A DNA stretch of 33,631 bases from Flavobacteriales bacterium. GTDB taxonomy: Bacteria > Bacteroidota > Bacteroidia > Flavobacteriales_F > PHOS-HE28. Every line of letters begins with the position of its first letter. The first letter of the stretch is position 1. A program made the position numbers and the translations under genes. Positions 1 to 7,326 of the stretch are shown piece after piece. The DNA lies in contig JAEUSY010000019.1 in NCBI GenBank assembly GCA_016788295.1, forward strand, positions 1 through 33,631. Reading direction: 5' to 3'. The notes below the pieces were generated by a model that saw only the letters and a list, made by a program, of their open reading frames with translations, did not search any database and was not told where the DNA came from.

Positions 1-183
1 CTCTTCGGCCCGCGCTTCGATCCACAACTGGCTAACAACGATCAACACGTTATCAGTCTCCCCCAGACCCCCTCGTTGAAAACCCAACAACATCAACAGC
101 ATCAGCAATAATGGTGATGACACACTTTATCTAACAGACCCCCATCGGGACCTGCTCCATTTTACTACCGCACTGCTCGTCCC
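1..183. other. left-edge region, no gene assigned
   Basis: On the plus strand the frame starting at base 1 is open for 36 codons and stops at the TAA at 109-111. Its end is glutamine-rich. It could be the tail of a gene entering from the left, but I recognise no family and base composition here is less GC-rich than in the genes. Nothing else was identified before the first gene. Confidence 0.25.
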
Positions 184-234
184 ATGCTGTCTGGCGGCGT
201 ACAACGGTATGCGCAACTGAACCGTCACCCTGCC

Positions 235-2193
235 ATGCGTGTCCACCTGTCCTTTTCCTGTGCCCTGTTGCTGACAGCCCTTCAGCCCACCGCCACCCAC
301 GCCCAATGCGACCTGCGCATACCGCAAGGCGCCCCACTGCCTAATGGCCGCACGGCCCCTGAACAGGCCCGCGGTGGAGGCTCGCTCCTTGTGGTGCCCA
401 CGGTGGTGCACGTGCACTACGGTGGCGGCCTTGCCCCACTGGGACCCCAGCACATACAAGCAATGCTGGCCGAATGCAATGCCGACCTGCGCGCCACACA
501 CCCCGATATTGGCGAAGTGGTGCCCGCCTTCCAGGATGTGGTGGGCGACATGGGCTTCGAGCTGCGGCTGGCCACACGCGATGAGCAGGGCAACTGCATG
601 AGCGGCATCCGCTACCACCTCTACGACCCCGTTACCTCAGCGCCAGAGCACCTCGCCGTTACGCTGAACACGCGCGGCTACCTCAACGTCCATATCGGCG
701 CCAACCAGAGCTTCGCCACGCTGCCCGCGCCCATCACCTCGCCCTATGACCCCACCGATGTGATCATGCTCAACATCGGCCAGGCCGCGCCGGGCACGCA
801 CACACTGGCCCACGAGGTGGGGCACTGGGCGGGACTGCTGCACGTGTGGGGCCTCAGCAACACAACAGGTACCTGTGGCGACGACTACATCGCCGATACG
901 CCCATCACCCTGGGCAGCCAATTGGATTGCATTGTGGACCAGGCGGAGTGCAGCCCCGGCGTGGTGGAGAACGTGCAGAACTACATGGACTACAGCAACT
1001 GCCGTCTGATGTTCACCCAAGGACAGGCCGCCTACGCCCAAAGCGTGCTGAACAACCCCGGCCTGGTGCGCAACAACGTGGTGCTGCCCACCAATCTCCT
1101 CGCCACCGGCATTACCGACCCCAGCAGCTGCGCCATCACCGCCAGCATTTACCAGTACGCCTTCGTGAGCTGCACCGGCACCACGGTGCGCTTCCGTGCC
1201 ATGGCCGAGCATGCCCTGGTGGATAGCGTGCGCTGGACCTTCACAGGTGGCAACATCGCCACCAGCACCAACGAACACATCGAGGTGCTCTATGCAGCAG
1301 CAGGCAGCTACCCCGTGCAACTGCGCGCCTATGGCGGTGGCACCAGTACCTTGGTGAACGCCACCGTGCAGGTGGAAGTGCCCACGACCACTTCCAACGG
1401 CCTGGCCATGGTAACGGAGCTCCCCTTCACCGAAGGGTTCGAAGGTGACCTTGTACTGCCCACGGCGAACATGGCGGTGGTGCCCAACGGCAGCCCCACC
1501 TGGCAGGTGTTCGCCAATGCGGGCCATGCCAGCGAACGTTCGCTCTACCTGCCAGCCGGTGCCGTGGATGTTACCGACACCAACGACCTTGTGCTCGGCA
1601 ACTTCGACCTCACGGCGCTAAACGTGCCCACCGTGCAGGTGAAAGTGGCCTCCAGCATGTATGGCACAGCGGGCTGGAGCAGCCTCCACCTGCTGTTCCG
1701 CGACCAATGCAGCAACATCTTCGTGGGCGAGCAATGGGGCCTTTGGCAGCTGAACGAGTACGGCGCTGACCATGGCAGCAACTACATACCCAGCGCCGAC
1801 GGGCAATGGGTAACGCTGCAGGCCAGCTTCCCCGCGTGGAACATGGCCACCAGCGCCGAACTAGTGCTGCGCGTGGTACGCCCTGCCTATCCTGCCAGCT
1901 TTACCGCAGAGCCCTTCTACTTGGACGATGTGTATGTGGGCGAACTACCCCTTGTCACTGGCATGGCCAACGCCGCAGCAGCAGCCCCGCTACGATTGGC
2001 GCCCAACCCATCGGCCACCTACTTCACCGTGCAGGTGGATGGGGCCGCAATGCTATTGGTGACCGATGCACTGGGGCGTGTGGTATTGCAGCAGCCCCTC
2101 CTCGCTGGGCCCACTACGGTGGCACACACCTTGCCGCCCGGCCCTTACCTGGTGCGCGTGGGCAACGCCACGCAACGCTTGGTGGTACAGTAG
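235..2193 (+). CDS. secreted M43-family zinc metalloprotease with T9SS sorting domain
   Basis: Predicted secreted zinc protease of the pappalysin/cytophagalysin (M43) family, 652 aa, probably cutting extracellular protein. The start at 235 is chosen because it opens directly into a signal peptide (basic Arg, hydrophobic core, cleavage near THAQ-C); an upstream ATG at 184 would add a non-signal extension. The catalytic motif HEVGHWAGLLH lies at about residues 193-203 (two zinc His, catalytic Glu, third His). A CGDDYIADTP segment follows, and a Met-turn (NYMDYS) sits near 251, as in the family. The middle has a PKD/Ig-like stretch (about 350-390) and then a jelly-roll-like domain (about 410-580). 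The last ~70 residues, starting LAPNPSATYF and ending VQRLVVQ-like, form a T9SS type A sorting domain, so export across the outer membrane is expected. It is a single gene, followed by a hairpin. Confidence 0.9.
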   Translation: MRVHLSFSCALLLTALQPTATHAQCDLRIPQGAPLPNGRTAPEQARGGGSLLVVPTVVHVHYGGGLAPLGPQHIQAMLAECNADLRATHPDIGEVVPAFQDVVGDMGFELRLATRDEQGNCMSGIRYHLYDPVTSAPEHLAVTLNTRGYLNVHIGANQSFATLPAPITSPYDPTDVIMLNIGQAAPGTHTLAHEVGHWAGLLHVWGLSNTTGTCGDDYIADTPITLGSQLDCIVDQAECSPGVVENVQNYMDYSNCRLMFTQGQAAYAQSVLNNPGLVRNNVVLPTNLLATGITDPSSCAITASIYQYAFVSCTGTTVRFRAMAEHALVDSVRWTFTGGNIATSTNEHIEVLYAAAGSYPVQLRAYGGGTSTLVNATVQVEVPTTTSNGLAMVTELPFTEGFEGDLVLPTANMAVVPNGSPTWQVFANAGHASERSLYLPAGAVDVTDTNDLVLGNFDLTALNVPTVQVKVASSMYGTAGWSSLHLLFRDQCSNIFVGEQWGLWQLNEYGADHGSNYIPSADGQWVTLQASFPAWNMATSAELVLRVVRPAYPASFTAEPFYLDDVYVGELPLVTGMANAAAAAPLRLAPNPSATYFTVQVDGAAMLLVTDALGRVVLQQPLLAGPTTVAHTLPPGPYLVRVGNATQRLVVQ

Positions 2194-2203
2194 AGGAGCG
2201 AAG

Positions 2204-2236
2204 GCTGCGCGTGCTGGGCATGCCAGCAAGCGCAGC
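2204..2236 (+). terminator. hairpin terminator of the metalloprotease gene
   Basis: A stem-loop begins 10 nt after the stop codon. The outer stem is GCTGCGC (2204-2210) with GCGCAGC (2230-2236), and an inner GCTGG/CCAGC stem continues it. No T-run follows, so intrinsic termination is plausible but unproven. Confidence 0.45.
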
Positions 2237-2420
2237 ACAGGCCTCAACCGGTTCTGCCGTATCCCTGCCTCCGCGCAGAACGACCCGGGGACGTGGTGGA
2301 TCATTGGCCGACGAAGTGATCGCAGAGAAGGGGCTCCTTCGAAAGACCCTGCGGTGGCTTCGTTTCTCCTTGATCTACAAAGAAGCAGGTGAACCTCTTT
2401 CCGGGGAATGCCTTGACCAG

Positions 2421-2487
2421 CAATGAACGGGAATGGATAGACCATCATGTCCGCATTCATTCACGTGCATGCACGTCCATTCACGGT
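2421..2487. repeat. palindromic intergenic repeat, copy R1 (diverged left arm)
   Basis: The right arm (CGCATTCATTCACGTGCAT followed by CGTCCATTCACGG) is almost identical to the other copies. The left arm (AATGAACGGGAATGGATAG) is shorter and diverged. The corresponding right arms of R1 and R2 are 136 bp apart. Confidence 0.7.
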
Positions 2488-2541
2488 TTCTCTTTGATGT
2501 ACGAATGAGCACGTGAACCTGCTTGACGCGAAATACCTGAA

Positions 2542-2622
2542 CCGGGAATGAACGGCGATGAACGCGAATGGAAAGACCATCCAAGCCCGCATTCATTCAC
2601 GTGCATAAACGTCCATTCACGG
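2542..2622. repeat. palindromic intergenic repeat, copy R2
   Basis: A full-length ~80 bp unit. The left arm runs from CCGGGAATGAACGG through GATGAACG to AATGGAAAG, followed by a short centre, then a right arm CGCATTCATTCACGTGCAT through CGTCCATTCACGG. The reverse complement of the right arm aligns with the left arm over ~32 bp with scattered mismatches, so the unit is an imperfect inverted repeat. The same unit occurs at 10386-10466. Confidence 0.8.
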
Positions 2623-2713
2623 TTCGCTTCCACACGCACCCCCACGCACCCGAACAAGGCCATTCGCCCAGCGTTCTTTCCCGGAGCCGCAACGCACGCG
2701 CGCTTCAGCCACC

Positions 2714-3061
2714 ATGACCGACGACCAAGCCACCTGCGAGTATAGCGGGCTGCGCTCCCTGGCCAGCCTCTTGCAAGAACAGGAAGAGCGCGAAGCACAG
2801 CGTACGCAAGCCGCGCCAACCTTCAGCGCCGAGGACCGCGACCGCATCATTCAAATGGCGTGGGAGGACCGCACACCCTTCGAGGCCATCGCCCATCAAT
2901 ATCGGCTACGGGAGAAGGACGTGATCGCCTTCATGCGTGCGCACCTCCTGCCCTGCAGCTTCCGCCGCTGGCGCCGCCGCATGAACGCGCGCACCACCAA
3001 ACATGCGGCACTGCGCGTGGCCACCGGGTTCCGGTTCCGGAGCAAGGGGCAGCGGGGGTAA
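2714..3061 (+). CDS. DUF2805 / TIGR03643 family small protein
   Basis: A 115 aa protein of unknown function. Residues ~37-101 match my memory of the DUF2805 (TIGR03643) family: the SAEDRDRIIQMAWEDRTPFE segment, an IAHQYRLREKDVIAFMR helix pair, then SFRRWRRRMNARTTKHAALR. The conserved MAWEDRTPFE and FRRWRRR elements resemble a compact helix-turn-helix-like fold with a very basic C-terminus. This suggests nucleic-acid binding, but that is inference. The N-terminal ~35 residues are Glu/Gln-rich and not part of the core. It stands alone between a repeat region and a convergent gene. Confidence 0.8.
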   Translation: MTDDQATCEYSGLRSLASLLQEQEEREAQRTQAAPTFSAEDRDRIIQMAWEDRTPFEAIAHQYRLREKDVIAFMRAHLLPCSFRRWRRRMNARTTKHAALRVATGFRFRSKGQRG

Positions 3062-3196
3062 TTGGGTAGTGCGGTGCGTGGCCGGCAGCTCAAAGCGCAA
3101 GGGACAGTCAATACTTAGCTTTAACAGAGACCCCCACGGCATGTTGGGTATCTGCGGAGATCTGGGCGAAGACAGGCTCGCCCCCACATCAGTCCA

Positions 3197-4780
3197 CTAC
3201 CGCACCACCGCCACGCGCATCGTCCTGCGCTCTTCACCCCGGGTAAGCGTTACCAACACCATGCCTGCGGCAAGCGCATCGGGCACGGCCATGGGGGCGC
3301 GTGTGCTTCCGGTGGACAAGCGTTTTCCCAACGCATCGGTCAGTTCCACATGCCAGGGCTCTCCCTCGAAACCGGCGAAGTACAGCTGATGCTGCGCCAC
3401 ATCGTAGTACATGGTCCCCTGCCCTTCGGTTGCGCGCGCTGGCTCGGCGGTGGTGAGGTCCGCATCCAGGCGACCCACCCACAGGTCGGGCGTGCCAACA
3501 CCGGTAAGCGCATGCGTGCCCAGTTGCATGTCGGCGCCGTGCACACCCGCCACAAAGAGCGCACCCGCTGTGTTGTAGCCAATGCCATAGCCGCGGTCGC
3601 CACCAGCGCCGCCGCCGCCCAGTGCGCTCAGCACCTGGCCGGTCGTGTTGTACTCCAGCACATACAGGTCGTTCAGTACGGGCGCGGGCAGCGCAAAGCC
3701 CCCGATCACCGGTGTGTTGAACGAGTAGCTCCCCGTAAGCGCAAGGCGCTCGCCCGCCGGGTCCATGGCCATGGCATACACTTCCATGTAGGCGATGGAG
3801 GCCATCTGCGTGGCCCAGACCCATTGGCCATTACCATCCAGTTTGGCCAACCAACCGTCGTTGTTGCTGCCGGTGGCCGTTAGTGCGGTGGTACCGAAAG
3901 TGGCGGTGTTGCGGAAGGTGCCCGCCACGTACACATCGCCCACGGCATCGGCGCACAACGCGAAGCCTTTGTCCCAATGGCTGCCGCCGGCCTGCGCCAC
4001 CCATTGCCATACGCCCGCGCTGGAAAGCCTGGCCACATATGCATCGTAGTAAATGCCGCTCACGGTAATGCTCTGCGCGCCGAAGGTGCCCGTGCCATAG
4101 CAGCGCCCCGTGATCACCAGGTCGCCGTTAGGCAGCACGTCCATGCCATAGAGGTCCACCGAACTGCCAGTGGTGGTGGCCACGGCCTGCCAGCTCTGTT
4201 GGCCCTGCCCGGTAAGGCGATACACCGCCAGACCAGTGCCATAGCGACAGCCCAGCAGCACGTTGTCGTTCGCATCCACTTCCACATGATAGCCATAGGT
4301 GCTCACTGCGCCCGCAATGCCACTTACCCAGTTCCATTGCCCACTGGCCGAAACACCGGCCACAAAGGCCTGCGTGCCGAACTCCTGCCCCGCCAGCGTA
4401 TGCGTACCGAACTGCACGGCGCCACCGTTGTGCTCCACGGTGCCGCACACCACCAGTTCGCCGGTGCTGCGGTAGGCCACATCATACACATACACGTTGC
4501 CGGTGTGGTGCGCCATGGCCGTCCAAAGCACGCTGCCGTCCGCCGGGTCCAGCTCCTGCACAAAGCCATCGGCCTGCCCGCTGCTGGTCAGCTCGGCTCC
4601 GTTCGCGTCCACGGTGCCCGAGAAGCTCCCGTACGCATGCACGTTACCGCTGGGTGCCACGGCCACATAGGCCTCTTCATACCCCGCACTGCCCGCGCCC
4701 CAGGCCCAGGTCCACGTGCGGGTCTGTGCAAGAAGCGCGGTGCTGCAAAGCGCTGCACCCAGGGTAAGTGTTCGTAGCAT
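3197..4780 (-). CDS. secreted beta-propeller-like repeat protein with T9SS-like C-terminus
   Basis: A 527 aa predicted secreted protein. The start at 4780 opens into a signal peptide (MLRTLTLGAALCSTALLAQ); the frame is open further upstream, but that extension runs into the repeat element at 4831 and is unlikely to be coding. The body consists of ~50-60 residue repeats of the SBBP type, each with a pattern like GNVHAYGSFSG...DGFVQELDPADG...WTAMA, which is typical of beta-propeller blades found in Bacteroidota secreted proteins. The last ~70 residues (WHVELTDALGKRLSTG through RTMRVAVVR) resemble a T9SS sorting domain, although the usual PNP motif is not seen. The function is unknown; it may be a surface or adhesion protein. 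Confidence 0.8.
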   Translation of the reverse strand: MLRTLTLGAALCSTALLAQTRTWTWAWGAGSAGYEEAYVAVAPSGNVHAYGSFSGTVDANGAELTSSGQADGFVQELDPADGSVLWTAMAHHTGNVYVYDVAYRSTGELVVCGTVEHNGGAVQFGTHTLAGQEFGTQAFVAGVSASGQWNWVSGIAGAVSTYGYHVEVDANDNVLLGCRYGTGLAVYRLTGQGQQSWQAVATTTGSSVDLYGMDVLPNGDLVITGRCYGTGTFGAQSITVSGIYYDAYVARLSSAGVWQWVAQAGGSHWDKGFALCADAVGDVYVAGTFRNTATFGTTALTATGSNNDGWLAKLDGNGQWVWATQMASIAYMEVYAMAMDPAGERLALTGSYSFNTPVIGGFALPAPVLNDLYVLEYNTTGQVLSALGGGGAGGDRGYGIGYNTAGALFVAGVHGADMQLGTHALTGVGTPDLWVGRLDADLTTAEPARATEGQGTMYYDVAQHQLYFAGFEGEPWHVELTDALGKRLSTGSTRAPMAVPDALAAGMVLVTLTRGEERRTMRVAVVR

Positions 4781-4830
4781 GTGCGGCAGATGGTGTCGGA
4801 TAGACGGTGAAAGTAGGACGTGGTTGCGCA

Positions 4831-5173
4831 CCCCTTTCGTGCGAGGGGGAACATATAGTTGCCTTTTCCGGCACCGATCCTGGAATACCGACCTAACTTC
4901 ACACCATGCCTGGCACCGCTTCCAGGCTTCGGAAGATCCGCTCGTGGTCTTCAAAGGCGAAACACGGACGAAAGTCCTTCGCTGCTCACCTGCGATCTCC
5001 GATCGTCATTCCATAGCGGCATTCGATCGCGGGTAAACGATGCTCCCCGGTCCCTTGAAGTGATCCATGTTCATGCAGCTGTCCCGGGCCCGGGAACACC
5101 TGCATGTCCACACCCCGCTCCACGAGCGGGGACCCCGTGATCGCCCACAGGAACCGGCCAGCCAAGCGGCCCA
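4831..5173 (+). repeat. duplicated ~345 bp leader element, copy 1 (upstream of barrel gene)
   Basis: This stretch is similar along its whole length to 6058-6405. Both open with CCCCTTTCGTGC, share GCACCGATCCTGGAAT, AGTCCTTCGCTGCTCA and GATCGTCATTC, and are almost identical from CGATCGCGGG to the end. It ends 42 bp before the start codon of the gene at 5216. Strand is assigned from that position. It holds no convincing ORF. A TATAGTTG box at 4854-4861 near its left edge resembles the Bacteroidota -7 element TAnnTTTG with one mismatch. Confidence 0.85.
5024..5143 (+). ncRNA. predicted branched RNA structure in leader element copy 1
   Basis: A closing stem pairs CGATCGCGGG (5024-5033) with CCCGTGATCG (5134-5143), with one G-U pair. 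Inside are a long hairpin around the self-complementary CCCGGGCCCGGG (5083-5094), extended by CATGCAG (5072-5078) with CTGCATG (5100-5106), and a hairpin CCCCGCTC (5113-5120)/GAGCGGGG (5124-5131) with a 3 nt loop. Upstream, GGAC-GAAA-GTCC gives a possible tetraloop hairpin. The RNA is predicted from base pairing only; transcription is not shown. Confidence 0.5.
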
Positions 5174-5215
5174 AGCCGGCACACGCCGGATGATCGCCTG
5201 TCGCGTTCCAATTCC

Positions 5216-5977
5216 ATGACCATGCGCCTACTGAACACCAACCCTACCGCAGCACCTGCTGCCATTGCTTACACGCACCACGTTCGCCCCACCGGCTGGG
5301 GGCTGCTGCTGCCACTGGCACCACACAGCACTTGGCCTGCCCCGGCGCGTACCGCACGCCGTCCACGCATCAGGCCCACACCCGTGGCCTTCGTGCTTGT
5401 GCTGCTCTGCAGCGCGCTCTCGGGCACGGCACAGACCTTTCACCTTTCGGGCGGCTACAGCGCCTCCAACGTGCAGGATGCCGGCGACGAAGAGTGGGTG
5501 GGCCGCGGCGGCTACCAGTTCGGTGCCGATGTGCTCATTGGCCGCCGGGCCTTCTTCAAGCCGGGCCTGCACTTCGTGGTGCGCAACCTGTACTACACCC
5601 TGGGCAACACCAGCGACCTGACCACGCAGGAGTACCGCTATACGAGCAACATGCTCAGTGTGCCCCTGCTGGTGGGTGTGAACCTGCTGGACCCCGTTGA
5701 GCGCAACGCCTTCAATGCCTACCTCATGGGCGGCCCCACGGCCCTCATCCAGCTCGCCACCGATATGGCGAACGACCAGATCAGCGTGACCACGCGCGGC
5801 ACACAATGGTATGTGGGCACTGCCGGTGGCCTGGGCTACGGCCCCGTGTTCGTGGAGGCCGGCTACCACTGGGCCATGAGCAACGTGTTCAAGGGCGAGG
5901 AGTTCAGCACCAACCCCAAGGTGAACTACGCCTACATCATTGCCGGTGTGCGGCTGCGCTTCGCAGGCAGTAAGTAG
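5216..5977 (+). CDS. outer-membrane beta-barrel protein (porin-family, PorT/OMP_b-brl-like)
   Basis: A 253 aa predicted outer-membrane barrel. After a hydrophobic segment (PVAFVLVLLCSALSGTAQ, residues ~57-74) with a signal-peptidase site, the mature part begins TFHLSGGYSASN. It has alternating strands such as GGYQFGADVLIGRRAFFKPG and ends with a strand finishing IIAGVRLRF, as in small Bacteroidota barrel proteins of ~200 aa. The start is uncertain: the in-frame ATGs at 5216 and 5222 leave an unusually long ~55-residue basic, Pro-rich lead before the hydrophobic core, and no in-frame ATG lies nearer. A non-ATG start is possible. The duplicated leader element ends just upstream, so expression may be controlled through it. 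Confidence 0.75.
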   Translation: MTMRLLNTNPTAAPAAIAYTHHVRPTGWGLLLPLAPHSTWPAPARTARRPRIRPTPVAFVLVLLCSALSGTAQTFHLSGGYSASNVQDAGDEEWVGRGGYQFGADVLIGRRAFFKPGLHFVVRNLYYTLGNTSDLTTQEYRYTSNMLSVPLLVGVNLLDPVERNAFNAYLMGGPTALIQLATDMANDQISVTTRGTQWYVGTAGGLGYGPVFVEAGYHWAMSNVFKGEEFSTNPKVNYAYIIAGVRLRFAGSK

Positions 5978-5994
5978 AGTCCATCTGCACCCAT

Positions 5995-6028
5995 CAGCAA
6001 CGCCGCCCCCACCAAGGCGGCGTTGCTG
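5995..6028 (+). terminator. strong hairpin terminator after barrel gene
   Basis: A perfect 13 bp stem: CAGCAACGCCGCC (5995-6007) and GGCGGCGTTGCTG (6016-6028) with an 8 nt loop, starting 17 nt after the stop codon. There is no T-tract. Confidence 0.65.
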
Positions 6029-6057
6029 CATGCACCCACCGCGCTCGGCACGCACAG

Positions 6058-6405
6058 CCCCTTTCGTGCTTGATACCACATTTAGTTGTGAACTATCGCA
6101 CCGATCCTGGAATGCCGACCTAGCTTGTCCTCGGTTCGGCACCGCTTCCGAACTTCCGAAGACCTGTAGGTGGTCCTCAACCGAAGGCGAAACACTGACC
6201 TAAGTCCTTCGCTGCTCATCTACGATCTCAGATCGTCATTCGTCAGGCGGCTTTCGATCGCGGGTAAACGATGCTCCCCGGTCCCTTGAAGTGATCCACG
6301 TTCATGCAGCTGTCCCGGGCCCGGGAACACCTGCACGTCCCCACCCCGCTCCACGAGCGGGGACCCCGCGATCGCCCACCAGGTACCGGCCGGTTAAGCG
6401 GCCCG
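6058..6405 (+). repeat. duplicated ~345 bp leader element, copy 2 (upstream of csbD-like gene)
   Basis: The second copy of the element at 4831-5173. It ends 30 bp before the ATG at 6436. The right third (6255-6405) is nearly identical to copy 1, while the left two thirds are more diverged, with small indels. A TTTAGTTG at 6081-6088 stands at the place of the TATAGTTG box of copy 1. The preceding gene is closed by a strong hairpin, so this element probably has its own promoter. Confidence 0.85.
6255..6374 (+). ncRNA. predicted branched RNA structure in leader element copy 2
   Basis: The same fold as in copy 1. The closing stem CGATCGCGGG (6255-6264) with CCCGCGATCG (6365-6374) is fully Watson-Crick here. 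The CCCGGGCCCGGG hairpin core is at 6314-6325, and the hairpin CCCCGCTC (6344-6351)/GAGCGGGG (6355-6362) is unchanged. Below the core, ACG...TGCAG on the left pairs with CTGCACGT on the right if TTCA is bulged. Confidence 0.5.
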
Positions 6406-6435
6406 ACACCCTCGAAAGCCACAACACAAAATACC

Positions 6436-6651
6436 ATGGATACCGTAAAGACCGCAGCCGCTGCCACACCTTTCGCCATTGCCGATAACACGTGGAGCGC
6501 CACCAAGACCAAGCTCAAGGGTAAGTTCACCCAGCTTACCGACACCGACCTCCACTTTGTGGCCGGTAAGGAAAGCGAGCTGGTGGCACGCTTGCAGACC
6601 AAGCTCCACAAGAGCGAGGCCGAAGTGCAGAAACTGATCAGTACGATCTAA
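6436..6651 (+). CDS. CsbD-like stress-response protein
   Basis: A 71 aa soluble, highly charged protein. Residues ~20-70 match the CsbD pattern: W-x-K-x-KLKGKFTQLTDTDL, then the hallmark VAGKESELVARLQ, then a K-x-EAEVQKLIS helix. In the family the pattern is 'LKGK..KLTDDDL..I.GK...L.GKIQ...G.S..EAE..V'. CsbD proteins are small stress-induced proteins of unknown biochemistry. The N-terminal ~18 residues (MDTVKTAAAATPFAIADN) are an extra Ala-rich lead. The start is ATG 6436; a longer open frame upstream runs into the repeat element and is rejected. The duplicated leader element immediately upstream suggests RNA-level or shared regulation with the barrel gene. Confidence 0.75.
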   Translation: MDTVKTAAAATPFAIADNTWSATKTKLKGKFTQLTDTDLHFVAGKESELVARLQTKLHKSEAEVQKLISTI

Positions 6652-6779
6652 GCCTGCTCCACCCCGGTGGGCCGAACGCCCGCCGAACCGAAGACCGGGG
6701 GCCTTGCTGGCACAGTGCTGGCAGGGCTCCCGATCCGGCAGGGGGAACGCCCCTCACCACGTCCACGAATACCAGCGCC

Positions 6780-7226
6780 ATGCCCAACACCACCCACCGC
6801 AAACCCACGCAACAAACCACCGACCGGCAGCTTGCCGACAATGCCCGGCGCTGCGTTACCGATAACCTGGTGGTGCATGTGGATACCATGAACGCCGAGG
6901 GCACCGTGGCCCTCTGCTCGGTGGAGCAGCACAGCCACGGCCTCTTTCGCCGCCACTACCCCGTGAACGAACTGGTGTGGCGTGCCGAGCAGGCGCTCAG
7001 CCCCCTCATCGGCATGGGCATTCTGCCTTTGATCAGTGTGCGCCACCAGGACCTGCACAACACCACCGCCCCGCCCCCGCCCACCACACGCTACCTGCCC
7101 TACCTGCTGCAGCTGCTGCGCACAAGGCTGGGCTTTCCGCAGGCCCACCACGCCGCCGGCTCCGCCACCGAGGTGGCCGATCCCTTCGGCTGGCACCAGG
7201 CACAGCACAAGGCCACCCAGCCCTGA
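6780..7226 (+). CDS. hypothetical protein
   Basis: A 148 aa protein that I do not recognise. There is no signal peptide or membrane segment. A central part (NLVVHVDTMNAEGTVALCSV to LISVRHQDLH) has alternating hydrophobic strands, followed by a Pro-rich linker and a helix TRYLPYLLQLLRTRLGF. His, Gln and Thr are frequent. It is on the same strand as the csbD-like gene, 128 bp downstream, and convergent with the next gene. The antisense frame is also open, but the forward frame has the more ordinary composition. Confidence that it is coding is moderate. Confidence 0.6.
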   Translation: MPNTTHRKPTQQTTDRQLADNARRCVTDNLVVHVDTMNAEGTVALCSVEQHSHGLFRRHYPVNELVWRAEQALSPLIGMGILPLISVRHQDLHNTTAPPPPTTRYLPYLLQLLRTRLGFPQAHHAAGSATEVADPFGWHQAQHKATQP

Positions 7227-7326
7227 GGCGAAGGGGTCGCATATGAACGTGGGGCCATGGTCGCACGCAGCAGCATGCACGGCCCAAGCGATCAGGCACC
7301 TTCGCGCCATCGGCGCACGCCACGCT

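Larger units (their letters stand above)
2194..2713. other. 520 bp gene-free stretch holding palindromic repeats
   Basis: No credible gene is visible. Short open frames here translate from repeat DNA and have no family resemblance. The stretch holds the hairpin at 2204-2236 and two copies of a palindromic repeat (2421-2487 and 2542-2622) that recurs near 10.4 kb. Confidence 0.6.

Noticed and set aside
637..1527. 296-codon minus-strand frame inside the metalloprotease gene
   Set aside because: Antisense to a gene with an intact HExxH motif. His/Gly/Val-rich composition is typical of a shadow frame.
2421..2622. Small proteins encoded by the repeat DNA
   Set aside because: Similar frames appear wherever the repeat occurs and change frame between copies, so they are by-products of the repeat.
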